From the NCBI GenBank assembly GCA_030323885.1, contig CM059202.1, forward strand, positions 47,572,849-47,636,848: a stretch of DNA of 64,000 nucleotides. The letters run 5' to 3'. Below the pieces are notes generated by a model that was not told the DNA's origin, did no database searches, and saw nothing but the letters and a program-made list of their open reading frames with translations. This DNA comes from Branchipolynoe longqiensis. Its lineage: Eukaryota; Annelida; Polychaeta; Phyllodocida; Polynoidae. The position numbers and the translations under genes are program-made. Shown here one piece after another: positions 41,471-52,444 of the stretch (the first letter of the stretch is position 1; each line of letters opens with the position of its first letter).

Positions 41471-41790
41471 TTGTCGTATAATGCCCGACTCCTTCCCCTA
41501 CCCCCCTCCTCCCCTCCCCCACCCTTTATATCGCTCACTCATGCCGCTTAACCTCGTCGCATAACCCCAACTTCCTGGAGAGGTGGCGATTCTCGGCGTC
41601 CTGCTTTCAGCGTCCATTAGTTGGCGGGTCCGCCAGAGGGCGCCGCAGCAGACGGCGCTCGTTACTGACGCAATGTCGTCTGCGCAGAACCGCCGGTACC
41701 GGCGGGGGACCAGTGGAAATGCAATCAGTCCGCTGCCAGTGGCGCCACCTTCTGTGCATTCAGGTTCCTAGTCACACCGCCTACAAACCA
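41471..41790. other. Unique-looking, CpG-containing interval
   Basis: The stretch 41580-41770 is GC-richer than its surroundings, with a 62-codon frame. No domain, splice site or Kozak-type start that I trust was found. It may be the original single-copy DNA beside the array. Confidence 0.35.
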
Positions 41791-41794
41791 CTGT

Positions 41795-42645
41795 GAAGAT
41801 TATGACAGACTGTGACAGGCTGTGACAAACTGTGACACGCTGTCACAAACATAATGACACAGTGTGACATATTGTCAATACAGTGCCTCACACACTGCCA
41901 TACGCTGTTACACAGTGTCAAACACTGTCAGACACTGTCACATACTATGACACACTGTCATACAGTGTCCCCACACTGCAACCCCACACACTCACAAACT
42001 GTCACACCATGGCACACACTGCCATACGCTCTCACACACTGTCAAACAATGTCACACACTGTCAGAGACTGCCACATACTGTGACATACTGTCACCACAT
42101 TGTCTGACACACTGTCATACAGTCACCGCATTGGAACCACACACTCACACACTGCCTCACACTGTCACACACTGTCACACACTGTCACACACTGTCACAC
42201 ACTGTCACACACCGCACACACTGTCACACACTGTCACACACTGTCACACACTGTCACACACTGTCACACACTGTCACACACTGTCACACACTGTCACACA
42301 CTGTCACACACTGTCACACACTGTCACACACTGTCACACACTGTCACACACTGTCACACACTGTCACACACTGTCACACACTGTCACACACTGTCACACA
42401 CAGTCACACACTGTCACACACTGTCACACACAGTCACACACAGTCATACACTGTCACACACTGTCACACACACTGTCACACACTGCCACACACTGCCCCA
42501 CACTGTCTCACACTGTCCCACACAGTCTCACACTGCATCACACTGTCACACACTGTCACACACACTGTCAGACACACTGTCACATGCTGCCACACACTGC
42601 CCCACACGGTCTCACACTGTCCCACACAGTCTCACACTGCATCAC
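41795..42645. repeat. 10-bp tandem array 'tcacacactg'
   Basis: The array is irregular at 41795-42150 and then very regular 'acactgtcac' units to about 42470, followed by variants ('ccacactgcc', 'tctcacactg'). Open frames across it are artefacts. Confidence 0.95.
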
Positions 42646-43290
42646 ACTGGATAATATTACATCACGCTGCATCACGCTATATCACACTGCACCACACAAC
42701 ATCTCTGTACCACACACTGCCTCACACTGCACCTCATTGCCCCCACACTGCATCACACTGCAGCACATTGCATCACACTGCATCACCCTACGTCTCTGTA
42801 CCTCACACTGCCCCACATTGCCCCACACTGCATCACAATACACCACACTACATTACACTGCATCACCCTGCTTCACACTGCATCACACTGCATCACACTA
42901 CGTCTCTGTACCACACACCGGCTCACACTGCATCACACTACATCACACTGCATCACACTGCATCACACAGCGACACACTACATCTCTGTACCCCACCCTA
43001 CCCCACACTGCTCCACACTCCATCGCACTACGTCTCTGTACCACACACTTCCTCACACTGCCCCACACCGCCTCACATTACATCACACTACATCACACTG
43101 CATCACACCACATCACACTGCAACACCCTACCACACACAGCATCACACTCCATCACACTACGTCTCTGTACCACACACTTCCTCACACTGCCCTTCACCG
43201 CCTCACATTACATCACACTACATCACACTACATCACACTGCATCACACTACCCCACACTGCATCACATTCCGTCTCTGTACCACACAATG
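42646..43290. repeat. Transitional array of 'catcacactg' variants with 'tacgtctctgtaccacacac'
   Basis: The 10-bp word 'catcacactg' alternates with a longer word 'cactacgtctctgtaccaca' at irregular spacing of roughly 100-130 bp. It sits between the simple 10-bp array and the 89-bp higher-order array. Confidence 0.85.
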
Positions 43291-44450
43291 CTCCACCCCT
43301 CCTCACATTACCCACACTGCCCCCCACTGTGTTACCCTGCGTCACACTGCATCACACTACGTCCCTGTACCACACACTGCTCCACCCCTCCTCACATTAC
43401 CCACACTGCCCCCCACTGCGTTACCCTGCGTTACCCTGCGTCACACTACGTCCCTGTACCACACACTGCTCCACCCCTCCTCACATTACCCACACTGCCC
43501 CACACTGCATTACCCTGCGTTACCCTGCATCACACTACGTCCCTGTACCACACACTGCTCCACCCCTCCTCACATTACCCACACTGCCCCACACTGCGTT
43601 ACCCTGCGTCACACTGCATCACACTACGTCCCTGTACCACACACTGCTCCACCCCTCCTCACATTACCCACACTGCCCCACACTGCGTTACCCTGCGTCA
43701 CACTGCATCACACTACGTCCCTGTACCACACACTGCTCCACCCCTCCTCACATTACCCACACTGCCCCACACTGCATTACCCTGCGTCACACTGCATCAC
43801 ACTACGTCCCTGTACCACACACTGCTCCACCCCTCCTCACATTACCCACACTGCCCCACACTGCATTACCCTGCGTTACCCTGCGTCACACTACGTCCCT
43901 GTACCACACACTGCTCCACCCCTCCTCACATTACCCACACTGCCCCACCATGCGTTACCTGCGTCACCCTGCATCACACTACGTCCCTGTACCACACACT
44001 GCTCCACCCCTCCTCACATTACCCACACTGCCCCACACTGCATTACCCTGCGTCACACTGCATCACACTACGTCCCTGTACCACACACTGCTCCACCCCT
44101 CCTCACATTACCCACACTGCCCCACACTGCGTTACCCTGCGTCACACTACGTCCCTGTACCACACACTGCTCCACCCCTCCTCACATTACCCACACTGCC
44201 CCACACTGCATTACCCTGCGTCACACTGCATCACACTACGTCCCTGTACCACACACTGCTCCACCCCTCCTCACATTACCCACACTGCCCCACACTGCGT
44301 TACCCTGCGTCACACTGCATCACACTACGTCCCTGTACCACACACTGCTCCACCCCTCCTCACATTACCCACACTGCCCCACACTGCATTACCCTGCGTC
44401 ACACTGCATCACACTACGTCCCTGTACCACACACTGCTACATCCTCTCCA
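43291..44450. repeat. 89-bp higher-order satellite, about 13 copies
   Basis: 'gtccctgtaccacacactgc' recurs at 43361, 43450, 43539, 43628 and 43717, exactly 89 bp apart, and then with small variation to about 44425. Each unit also has 'ccacccctcctcacattacc' and 'tgcgttaccctgcgtcacac'. The sub-words are variants of the upstream 10-bp repeat. Confidence 0.92.
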
Positions 44451-44477
44451 CCACACACCCTGACCCCCTCAAGCAAG

Positions 44478-44812
44478 CTACTGTCATCCCCCTCACCCTC
44501 CCCTCACCCTCCCCTCACCCTCCCCTCACCCTCCCCTCACCCTCCCCTCACCCTCCCCTCACCCTCCCCTCACCCTCCCCTCACCCTCCCCTCACCCTCC
44601 CCTCACCCTCCCCTCACCCTCCCCTCACCCTCACCTCACCCTCACCCTCCCCTCACCCTCACCCTCACCTCACCCTCCCTCACCTACATCACCCTCACCT
44701 CACCCTCACCCTCCTCACCCTCCCCTCCCCTCACCTCCCTCACCCTCCCTCACCCTTCCCCTCCCTCTCTCCTCCCCCTCCCCTACCCTCCCCCTCCCCT
44801 ACCCTCCCCTAA
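44478..44812. repeat. C-rich 10-bp array 'ccctcccctcac'
   Basis: 'cctcaccctc' units repeat, with irregular spacing after 44630. It ends exactly at the MITE-A piece. Confidence 0.92.
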
Positions 44813-44898
44813 TGTAAAGTAGATACTAGTGATTGATCTAATATATTTATCTCAGAAAAAATACAGAAATTCAAAACCATCGGACTATGCAACTTTAA
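44813..44898 (+). mobile_element. MITE-A right-end piece
   Basis: 'taatgtaaagtagatactag', 'tatatttatctcagaaaaaa' and 'ccatcggactatgcaacttt' form the right terminal part. It is in inverted orientation relative to 41129-41470. Confidence 0.85.
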
Positions 44899-45435
44899 CG
44901 TGAAATGTGAGTGATCAGACATGGGGTGGGGGGGGGGGGCAGCATCTCAGATGCATTGACATGTGATAGGATGGACCAAGCTTCAAACCTCGATTACAAA
45001 TAGGTCACTGCCGAATTACCAAAATTGGGGTTCAATCAGACGCTTGATTGATGGATTAGCGATAGCTTAATACCACGTCACAAGCGAGCGCCATATTCAT
45101 GGTGAAAATTTAGTGGTATTTATTCTGTCACTTTTGTTTCGCAGAAAAAAAAGTGTTAATCCACGTTTGTACGTTTACATTGAAATTTAGACGGGAATCT
45201 GAACTGGTCAGATTTGTGTCAAATGATATACATAGAATGATCTCAGATGCAATTTTGAGGTGATTCAATTTGTGTCAAATGAGAGCAAAATTTACTTCAC
45301 CAAATGTTTACATTAATGTTTAAGTAAGAACTTTTTGGTTCCAAATAAAATGATTAATAAGAGAAAGGTTACAAATGAAGTACTCAGTTAGAGACTTGCA
45401 GGAACAATTCATGAGATGAAACAGTCCTGTTGTTT
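44899..45435. other. Unassigned interval with a G-run
   Basis: A run of about 14 G (with one T) lies at 44924-44938. 45250-45300 has a small internal duplication of 'caatttgtgtcaaatga'. No gene. Confidence 0.4.
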
Positions 45436-45482
45436 GCTGGAATTTTACGTCCTGGCAACATCTAAGGTCACATCAGGACGGT
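45436..45482 (-). mobile_element. SINE-A tail fragment
   Basis: 'attttacgtcctggcaacat' followed by 'ctaaggtcacatcaggacgg' is the SINE-A tail in complement. It abuts element R2. Confidence 0.7.
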
Positions 45483-45489
45483 TGTTCTT

Positions 45490-46050
45490 AAGAAGTCACA
45501 AGGGGTCTGTGTGGGAAGTCCCACAGTCAGCCAATCAGGCACCCCCCACAGCCGGGTGGGAGCCACCCCCCAGTGGTGGTGGCTGTCACTCAACTCAGCT
45601 GCAGGTGGTGCCCTGGGTGCATATGCAAATGAGGCTGTGGTGGGCCTGCCCAGTGGTCAAGGCTGAACAGGTAGTTGCAACAGTTACAAATATAGATATA
45701 TATATATATTTACCAAAAATGTCCTTTTTCTCCAATTGCATTCTTTATGAATACATAGAGGAACATTTCATCAACCTTGAACTGTTTCTTACATAACACT
45801 TTTCTTCATTAATCTTAAGCATCATGTATGAACATATATTTCACACAGCTTATATCATGTCACAATGGGAGTTGGATTCTATTGCTTTTAGTTTACATAA
45901 ACTTGTTCCCACTCCGTCATCCAAGAATAATAATGCTCTCAGCCAATATATAATTCTTAACCGAAAATCCGTATATTTTTACACGGGGAAGAGTACGTGG
46001 TATCTTGGGGCTCTGATGGCTGAGACCCAACATATTACGATAATCTTCCA
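45490..46050 (-). mobile_element. Element R2, copy 2
   Basis: In complement it starts 'gtaatatgttgggtctcagc' and goes on to 'gtgtaaaaatatacggattt' and 'gagcattattattcttgg'. It ends in the region 'cccacagccgggtgggag'. It keeps the terminal segment that copies 1 and 3 lack at this side, and lacks their other half. Confidence 0.65.
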
Positions 46051-46420
46051 TTAAGCTACACGCCACATTCATGTCAATATCTCATTCTAAGTGGCATCTT
46101 CCATTAAGATATGTACAACATTCATGTCAATATCACATTCTAAATGCAATATTCATGTAAATATCCCATTCTAATCATAATCTACCATTAAGCTACCTAC
46201 AATATTCATGTAAATATCCCATTCTACCTACAATATTCATGTAAATATCCCATTCTAAATGCAATATTCATGTAAATATCCCATTCTAAATGCAATATTC
46301 ATGTAAATATCCAATTCTAAATGCAATATTCATGTACATGTCCAATTCTAAATGCAATATTCATGTAAACATCCCATTCTAATTATAATCTTCCATTAAG
46401 GTACATACACTATTTCATCT
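46051..46420. repeat. 31-bp tandem repeat, about 10 degenerate copies
   Basis: 'aatgcaatattcatgtaaat' followed by 'atcccattcta' repeats, best preserved at 46230-46385. An alternate form with 'cttccattaag' is interspersed. Confidence 0.85.
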
Positions 46421-46609
46421 AAGAGAATAAACGTGTTGGTGGTAAATCACGTGATCAGATCCTTAAAGTCAAAGCACACCCCGATTATAGCAGACCCCCC
46501 CCCCCCCCCCCCGACACTCGTAACAACCTTGTCCAATTACAGAGGCGACCTTTCACCGGCTTTTCGCCATTCAACCAATGGGAGCCGTGCTTAGGTGCTC
46601 AATAATGGC
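46421..46609. other. Short unassigned interval with a C-run
   Basis: About 17 C occur at 46496-46512. No feature otherwise. Confidence 0.4.
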
Positions 46610-46611
46610 GC

Positions 46612-46955
46612 CCTTCCCCTTCCCCCCTCCCCTCCCTCCCCCCCCCCCCCCCCCCCTTCCTCCCCCCCTCCCCTCCCCTCCCCGCCTTCCTCCCCTCCCC
46701 CCCCCCCCCCCCCCCTTCCCCCCTCACCCCCCTTCCTCCCCCCCCTTCCCCCTCCCCGCCTTTCCCCCCCCCCCTTCCCTCCCCGCCCTTCCCTCCCCCG
46801 CCCTCCCCCTCCCCTCCCCCTCCCCCTCCACTCGCTCTCCCCCTCCCCTTCGTCCCCTCCCCTTCCCCCTCCCCCCCCTCCCCCCTTTCCTCCCCTCCCC
46901 CATCCCCCTCCTCCCCTTTTCCCCCCTCCCCCCCCTTTCCCCCTCCCCTTTCATC
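46612..46955. repeat. C/T-rich low-complexity tract
   Basis: About 340 bp of almost pure C and T with runs of up to 19 C. The proline-rich frames are artefacts. Base-call accuracy in such runs is doubtful. Confidence 0.95.
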
Positions 46956-47139
46956 AGGTCAATTGGCAGGGCTCTCAAATATGACCACGGTGCGCCAAAT
47001 GGCCCACTGTCAGCGGCAAAGGTCAAGGACGGCTGGGGGCATTCATCTGTGCCCTACTTACCGAGGAGCTTAGCGTCCGCCCAACCCTGGGTGGCTCAGC
47101 CCTTTAATTGAGAAACAAAAAGTGTGTGTGGGGGGTGGA
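46956..47139. other. Unassigned interval
   Basis: Mixed-composition DNA; no exon or repeat identified. Confidence 0.35.
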
Positions 47140-47515
47140 AGAAGAAAAAGCGTTGAAAACAAACACCCTCACGGGAGCTTATACGTTATGGGCAGAATAC
47201 AAAAACTTGTCACAAAAAAAAAGAGAAAAAAATGTAACAGACAATTTAAAAAAAAGAAAATAAAGGGGGAAAAAGAAGAGAAAGAAAAGAGAAACACAAG
47301 AAAAGTTTTAAAAAAGAAAAAGAAAAGAAAAAGGAAAAAGGGAGAGAAAATAAGATAAAGGAAAAAAAAGTAAAACAAAAAGATTAAAAAGAAAGACAGA
47401 AAACAAAAATGAAATAGAAAAATAAGAAAGAAAACAGAAAAACAAGAAGTCTTAAAACGAAAACAGACAAACAAAATTATCACAAAAGACTCATCCAGCA
47501 GAATAAACATATTTA
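47140..47515 (+). mobile_element. LINE/SINE tail followed by an A-rich tract
   Basis: 'agcgttgaaaacaaacaccc', 'gcttatacgttatgggcaga' and 'acttgtcac' (47150-47212) are the conserved tail. About 260 bp of A/G-rich sequence follow, a possible expanded poly-A end. Confidence 0.6.
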
Positions 47516-47704
47516 CCAAAAATAAATCTGTGGGAAAAGATGAGAAAAAGACGGAGGCAGCGCCCTCTTTGAAGACGCGGAATAAAACTACTTTGTATCA
47601 AACTAAACCATTTCTCTACCCTGCTTGGTTCTATTGCAGGTTAGGACTCACCATGCACTTTCCAAGACTGATTAACAATAATGTCGGCCAGATTAATTGT
47701 TTGT
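47516..47704. other. Unassigned interval
   Basis: No feature supported. Confidence 0.3.
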
Positions 47705-48040
47705 TTGTTGTTGTTTTACGTCCTAGCAACATCTAAGGTCATACAGGACGGGTACCGACTTGTGACAGTGCGCACTCATGGTGATTTTATAGTGCTGTCC
47801 CACTGGGAAACCAGGCCACCGGCACCATGACCTGGTATCCCACTCAGTCACATTATCCTGACACTGAGCAAACCAGTCCTTGCCCTGTCCTAATAATGCC
47901 GAGCGCCTGGCTAGGAAGCAACAAGTATCAATTTTTAAGTCATTGGGTTGACTCGACCGGGGTTTGAACTCATGACCCCACGATCTACCAGCATGGGAGA
48001 CGGACGCTCTAACTCATTCGGCCATCCCGTCTGGTCACGG
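47705..48040 (-). mobile_element. SINE-A full copy, minus strand
   Basis: The tail 'gttttacgtcctagcaacat', the body 'tcccactcagtcacattatc' and the head 'attcggccatcccgtctggt' are all present with few changes. It is one of the best-preserved copies. Confidence 0.92.
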
Positions 48041-48042
48041 CC

Positions 48043-48413
48043 AGATTAAAGTTGCATAGTCCGATGATTTTGAGTTTCTATCATTTTCTGAGATTAATAT
48101 ATAAGGTTCATCGGTAGAATCTACGTTACATCGGCTTGAAGTAGCTTTGATTTAAAATGGCTACCTTTGGAGATATTTGAAGTGCAAATATGCTAAATTA
48201 ATTTTAGTGCGCTTGCCAAAACTCGGAACCCATAGGCTTCAACAGTAACAGGTTCAATTAAATTCACTTAGAACATACATTGTATACGCCCTTCTGTGCT
48301 GTGACAAATGCTTAATAAGCGCATCATTATCTAAGTTAGATATGTAGGATCAAATCTAGATAATTGATTTGGTTTTGAAAATGTGATGCTTTTCTCCGAC
48401 TATGCAGCTTTAA
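48043..48413 (-). mobile_element. MITE-A full copy, reverse orientation
   Basis: It runs from 'ttaaagttgcatagtccgat' to 'tccgactatgcagctttaa' with all internal landmarks. Flanking TTAA is visible at both ends. SINE-B sequence starts immediately after it. Confidence 0.85.
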
Positions 48414-48560
48414 GCAGGATTCGAACCCACACTTATTGCCATTCCGAGGCTGGCGTGCTAACCATTACACTACCTACGCTCCCTGATGCAATCACCCTAT
48501 CCACGCCTACCTGTCTATGCGGCTCACTGGCTGAAAGGTTAGTACAGACTACTAATACTA
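48414..48560 (-). mobile_element. SINE-B head fragment
   Basis: 'aggattcgaacccacactta', 'taaccattacactacctacg' and 'cacgcctacctgtctatgcg', followed by 'gctcactggctgaaagg'. Confidence 0.8.
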
Positions 48561-48589
48561 CACAACAACTGTTTGTTATTGCAGGCCTA

Positions 48590-48635
48590 TTCCCGTCCTG
48601 ATATGACATTAGATGTTGCTAGGACGTAAAACAAC
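48590..48635 (+). mobile_element. SINE-A tail fragment
   Basis: 'cctgatatgacattagatgt' followed by 'tgctaggacgtaaaacaaca'. Confidence 0.8.
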
Positions 48636-48649
48636 ACATACACTTTATG

Positions 48650-48985
48650 GGGATCAGACGGAATTAGTTGAGCGCATGTCTCCCGTTTTGTTAGATCGTG
48701 GGATTCGAACACACGGGTTCGAACCCTGGTCCAGTCAAACCAATAACTTAAAAAATTGATACTTGTCACTTTCTAGCCTGGCACTGAGCATTATTAGGAT
48801 AGGGAAAAGACTTGTTGGCTCAATGTCAGGATAATGTGACTGAGTGGGATATCAGGTCATGGTGTTGGCAACCTGGTCTCCTAGTCGGGCAGCACTGTAA
48901 AGTATATAAGTGTGAACTGTCACAAGTCAGTTCCCATCCTGATTTGACCTTAGATGTTGCCAAGACGTAAATCCCCAACCAAACC
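48650..48985 (+). mobile_element. SINE-A full copy
   Basis: The head is 'tcagacggaattagttgagc' with a duplicated 'gattcgaacacacgggttcg', the body 'gataatgtgactgagtggga' and the tail 'gaccttagatgttgccaaga'. Confidence 0.85.
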
Positions 48986-49102
48986 AAACATTGTGTGGGG
49001 GTAAGGGCGGGGATAATGACAAAGTGCATCTTTTGTACACTTGTGAAAATGTTGAGAATTTCTAAGCCCCCCCCACCCCCCTAATAGAATATGACATCAT
49101 CT

Positions 49103-49566
49103 AGGGCGTAATCGATTAATCAACTCGGGTCACCCGAGCCACTTTTTGGCGCATGCGCACATCCGACAGACTAGGGTTGAATAAACGAATACGCTTCTGC
49201 ACGCTCGGGGTGGAAAAAATGGTGGCTTAATCTAAAACCTAATTATTTGTTTTAATAACCAATATAAGTACAGCAAAATAATATTTAAAGTATTTTAGGA
49301 TTGTATAAGCTGACAATCTGGGTTATTTAAAAAAAAGTATTAAAACAACGAATAGGACTTGTAGTGGTAGCTGTTATCCTACGGGTACCAGCACAGGTGT
49401 GACGTCATCGTTCCTAGCAAATCCCAGCCAAGAGGTGGGTTACTGGCGTCGGGTCGTTTTGCACATGGCACGTATTTTTGTCGACTCCACTCGCGGTGTT
49501 CGATTTGAAATTCTGACGACTCGGATGACCCGAGTCGCCCGGGTCGTGTTAATCGATTACGGCCCT
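49103..49566. mobile_element. TA-flanked MITE inserted beside SINE-A
   Basis: The left end 'gggcgtaatcgattaatcaa' and the right end 'gtgttaatcgattacggccc' are inverted, each next to TA. The inner arms also pair ('cgggtcacccgag' against 'gatgacccgagtcgcccgg'). It separates 'catcta' from 'aaggtcatatcagg' of a SINE-A tail. No coding capacity; a mariner-like origin is inferred from TA. Confidence 0.7.
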
Positions 49567-49838
49567 AAGGTCATATCAGGACTGGTACTGACTTATGACA
49601 GTGCGCACTCATGGCGACTTTATAGTGCCGCCCCACTGGGAGACCAGGCCACCGGAACCATAACCTGATGTCCCACTCAGTCACATTATCCTGACACTGC
49701 GCTAGCCCTATCCTAGTAATGCAGAATGCTAGGCTAGGTAGCAACTGATATCAATTTGGTAAGTCCTTGGTTTGACTCGGCCGTGATTAGAACCCCCAAC
49801 CTTCCACACTGGAAGCCAGTGCTCTTCCCTTTCACCCA
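49567..49838 (-). mobile_element. SINE-A copy, minus strand
   Basis: It runs from 'aaggtcatatcaggactggt' and 'ccactcagtcacattatcct' to a head variant 'cacactggaagccagtgctc'. Confidence 0.8.
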
Positions 49839-50071
49839 CCACATCATGACAACTTTATAGTGCTGCCCCACTGGAAGACCAGGCCGCTAGCACCATGACA
49901 TCCCTCTCAGTCATAATATCCTGATACTGAGAAAATCAGTCCTTGGGCTATCCTATGAAACACTGAGCAGGTAGCGACAAGTATACATTTGGTAAGGAAT
50001 TGGTTTGACTCAGTTGCGGTTTGGACTCCCCAACCTCTCGCATGGGAATCCAGCCAGCGCTCTGAGTCTAA
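49839..50071 (-). mobile_element. SINE-A copy split by nested MITEs (left part)
   Basis: 'gacaactttatagtgctgcc' and 'ctcagtcataatatcctgat' run to the head 'tccagccagcgctctgag' and TCTAA. The head resumes at 51001 with TCTAA followed by 'ccgattcagccacccctt'. The two TCTAA are the target duplication of the MITE between them. Confidence 0.85.
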
Positions 50072-51000
50072 CCAAAGACCCTATAATACTAAGACGGCTC
50101 ACTCCCTATCTCTCCCATGGTAATGTAAATTTTGCAGTGCCACCTTGTGGTGGGTTTGATCAGCCCGGCTGCTGGTTGGTGTTTCACATGTAAACACATA
50201 CAATTATATTATACATGAGATAGATAAGTATGAATACACATCAATATGAAATTGCTATGAACAAATACACATCATCATCAGCATCGCCATCATCACACAT
50301 CTTTCACATTCATATATACATTTATACATATAATCTAGCACCTGTTTAACCAAGAGAACAGCCAGCGCACCAAGTGGTGGGTTTGAACATTTTGATTACA
50401 CAGTACAGGCTGAGTGAGCCGTCTTAAGCCGTGTTCACACGGGCAAAATGTGAAGCGAATTAGACAAGGCAAACTAAAGGAGTCCAATTAAGCGCCCGTT
50501 CAAACAGGCAGTACTTGAGGCCGAAAATCGATATCTGCGCATGAGCAAGCCCAGCCTGACCAGCGCCAGTCTTCGATTAGGCAACGTCACCACTAGAGAG
50601 TGAGTTCGACCTAGATATGTATGTACTGAATCGTATTGGTTTGGAATGGTCAAAACTTCTGCTGGGCAGTGAAACCCTAAAAATAAATGCTGAAAAAAAT
50701 ATCTGTGCACAGCTAGCGATTTCATAGACCAAATTATAGTATATTGTTCGATGTGCTTAGTCCGCATCACGTAAGTCGGTTGCGTCCACACGGGCAAAAT
50801 TATCCGCATCACAGAAATCGATTCACGTAAACTACCTCGCTAGGTGGTTTACAGGATCCGCATCACAAAATCGATTCAGCCCTAATCCGCATCAGACGCC
50901 CGTTCACACGAGAAATGTGAGGCGAACTAGGCAAGTCGCTTTCTATGAATCGATTTACATTGCCCGTGTGAACACGGCTTTAGTATTATAGGGTCTTTGG
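50072..51000. mobile_element. MITE with 33-bp perfect ends, itself split by a Harbinger-like MITE
   Basis: The left end begins 'ccaaagaccctataatacta' and continues 'agacggctcactc'. The right end, once the inner element is removed, is its exact complement over 33 bp (50411-50426 joined to 50983-51000). TCTAA flanks it at 50067-50071 and 51001-51005. Without the insert it is about 373 bp and non-coding. Confidence 0.88.
50427..50979. mobile_element. Harbinger-like MITE, copy 2
   Basis: The ends 'agccgtgttcacacgggcaa' and 'tgcccgtgtgaacacggct' are inverted repeats. TTA at 50424-50426 and 50980-50982 is the target duplication. It is 553 bp and very similar to 23197-23750, including 'cctcgctaggtggtttacag'. 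Confidence 0.88.
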
Positions 51001-51030
51001 TCTAACCGATTCAGCCACCCCTTCCAATAA
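51001..51030 (-). mobile_element. SINE-A head remainder (right part)
   Basis: 'tctaaccgattcagccaccc' completes the head interrupted at 50071. Confidence 0.8.
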
Positions 51031-51690
51031 CATATTCTAGCATGACGTAGGATAACCAAACTGTCTAAAGTGACGCCACCTAGCGAGCTAACCACCAATA
51101 AACTCACCCCGAACAGACATGGGTGAAATCGTCGTGATTCTATTCCATTCGTGTCAAGACTTGACAGATATTGGTAGAGCGAACCGGAAGTGCTTGACCC
51201 CAACCGGTAGTGCTTGTTTGACAACCCGTAACCCGGAAGTGAATGCCTGCCTGCCCGCTTGCCGCCATATTGGATAAGTAAATATGTGTCTTCCGAGTTG
51301 CCGTCCGCTGGTTCCCTGAGGAGAGGCTGAAACTGCGACCTGGCGTGTTTACACAACCGGAAGTGGGGCGGGGTTTCGCTAGAACCACTAATAGTCCAGA
51401 GGCTGGAGTAGAAACCTGCGTACATTTGCTGAAGAGGAGAATTTGAACGTTGGTTTGAGTAATAGACATATATAGCTTTAAAATATCACTAGGTGGAAAT
51501 TTGGAGAAAAAAACCCCGTGCAAAACCTGGAAACGGACATGTTTAAAAATGGCCACCGCGAGCAAGCGGGTGAACTCTTTAATGATTGTAATTCCAAAGT
51601 TATTTCGCCTAAAGGAATGGATTTGGGGTCTTTCCTCACCAAATCAAGGCCACCATTTACTTTAAACTCAAGTTGAACCTGGCTAGGCAT
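51031..51690. other. Unassigned mixed-composition interval
   Basis: Overlapping minus-strand frames of up to 156 codons (50955-51425 and 51140-51565) have no recognisable motif and no convincing splice sites. The DNA is less AT-rich than its surroundings and has several CpG-containing words. An unrecognised exon or promoter is possible. Confidence 0.35.
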
Positions 51691-51995
51691 TGGTCCGAAT
51701 CAGTAGAGCGCAGGCCTCCCGTGCAGGAGGTCGGGAGTTCGGTTCCCGGCCGAGTCAAACCGATGACTTATACAATTGATACTTGTTGCTTCCTAGCCAG
51801 GCGCTCGGCATTGATAGGACAGGGAAAGGACTGGTTAGCTCAGTGCCAGGATAATGTGACTGATAATGCGAAAAGTATCAATTTTTAAGTCATTGGTTTG
51901 ACTCCACGAGGTTCGAACCTGTGGGTTCGAATCCTATGATCTACCAAAAGGGGCGATGGACGTGCAACTCATTCGGCCATCCAGTCTGGTCGATG
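51690..51995. mobile_element. Two truncated SINE-A copies joined in inverted orientation
   Basis: A + copy (51690-51862) has the head 'agtagagcgcaggcctcccg' and runs to 'gataatgtgactga'. It joins a minus copy (51868-51995) from 'agtatcaatttttaagtcat' to 'attcggccatccagtctggt'. Both tails are absent. Confidence 0.8.
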
Positions 51996-52034
51996 TAGCC
52001 ATGTTTATATGTGTATATATATATAATATAAACA

Positions 52035-52395
52035 TACGGTATGCAGGTATTGCAGGTATAGCAATACCTCAGGGAGTTTGACGCCCCTGCCCTGCAGAGT
52101 TGTAAACCACTGCCTTGTGGTACAGGTTCTTGACAGAACCAAAGGCTAAGGAAGCAAAGCCTAAACAGAAAACCATGTCACTGTGGCAGCATTAAGGGCT
52201 ATTGATGTATGGAACTCCCAACATCTCCCGACCAGCCACTGCAGGGACAAATAGTTTTGCGCCTGTCTTGACATGTTCTTGCCGGTGTGAAACCTCTATT
52301 TGCTCCCCGAGAGAGTGCCGCTGGTAACTTGAAAAAGCCAGCAGCACTTCAACACTTCTGCAGGCAGCTTTCATGAAATGTATTTGCGTTCAATC
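52035..52395 (-). repeat. Dispersed repeat R1, copy 2
   Basis: It is the complement of 10295-10725 and 55868-56315. A 60-codon minus frame (52192-52374) with 'SYQRHSLGEQIEVSHRQEHV' and 'FVPAVAGREMLGVPYIN' is open here and in copy 3. Most differences between the two change amino acids, so there is no sign of protein-level constraint. Confidence 0.78.
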
Positions 52396-52444
52396 ATGAG
52401 GCTAACCTAGAAGGACAAAGTGACAAATAAGGAACTACTCGAAC

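Noticed and set aside
41583..41771. A 62-codon frame in a GC-richer patch
   Set aside because: Too short and without recognisable features; recorded as an unassigned interval.
42131..44822. An 893-codon His/Thr/Pro-rich frame
   Set aside because: It spans four different satellites and a simple C-rich array. Overlapping long frames in the other two frames have the same character.
51140..51565. Possible minus-strand gene at 51 kb
   Set aside because: Two overlapping frames, no recognised motif, and no splice or promoter signal strong enough to support either.
52192..52374. A conserved small protein in repeat R1
   Set aside because: The open frame is shared by two copies, but most differences change residues and the third copy is broken.
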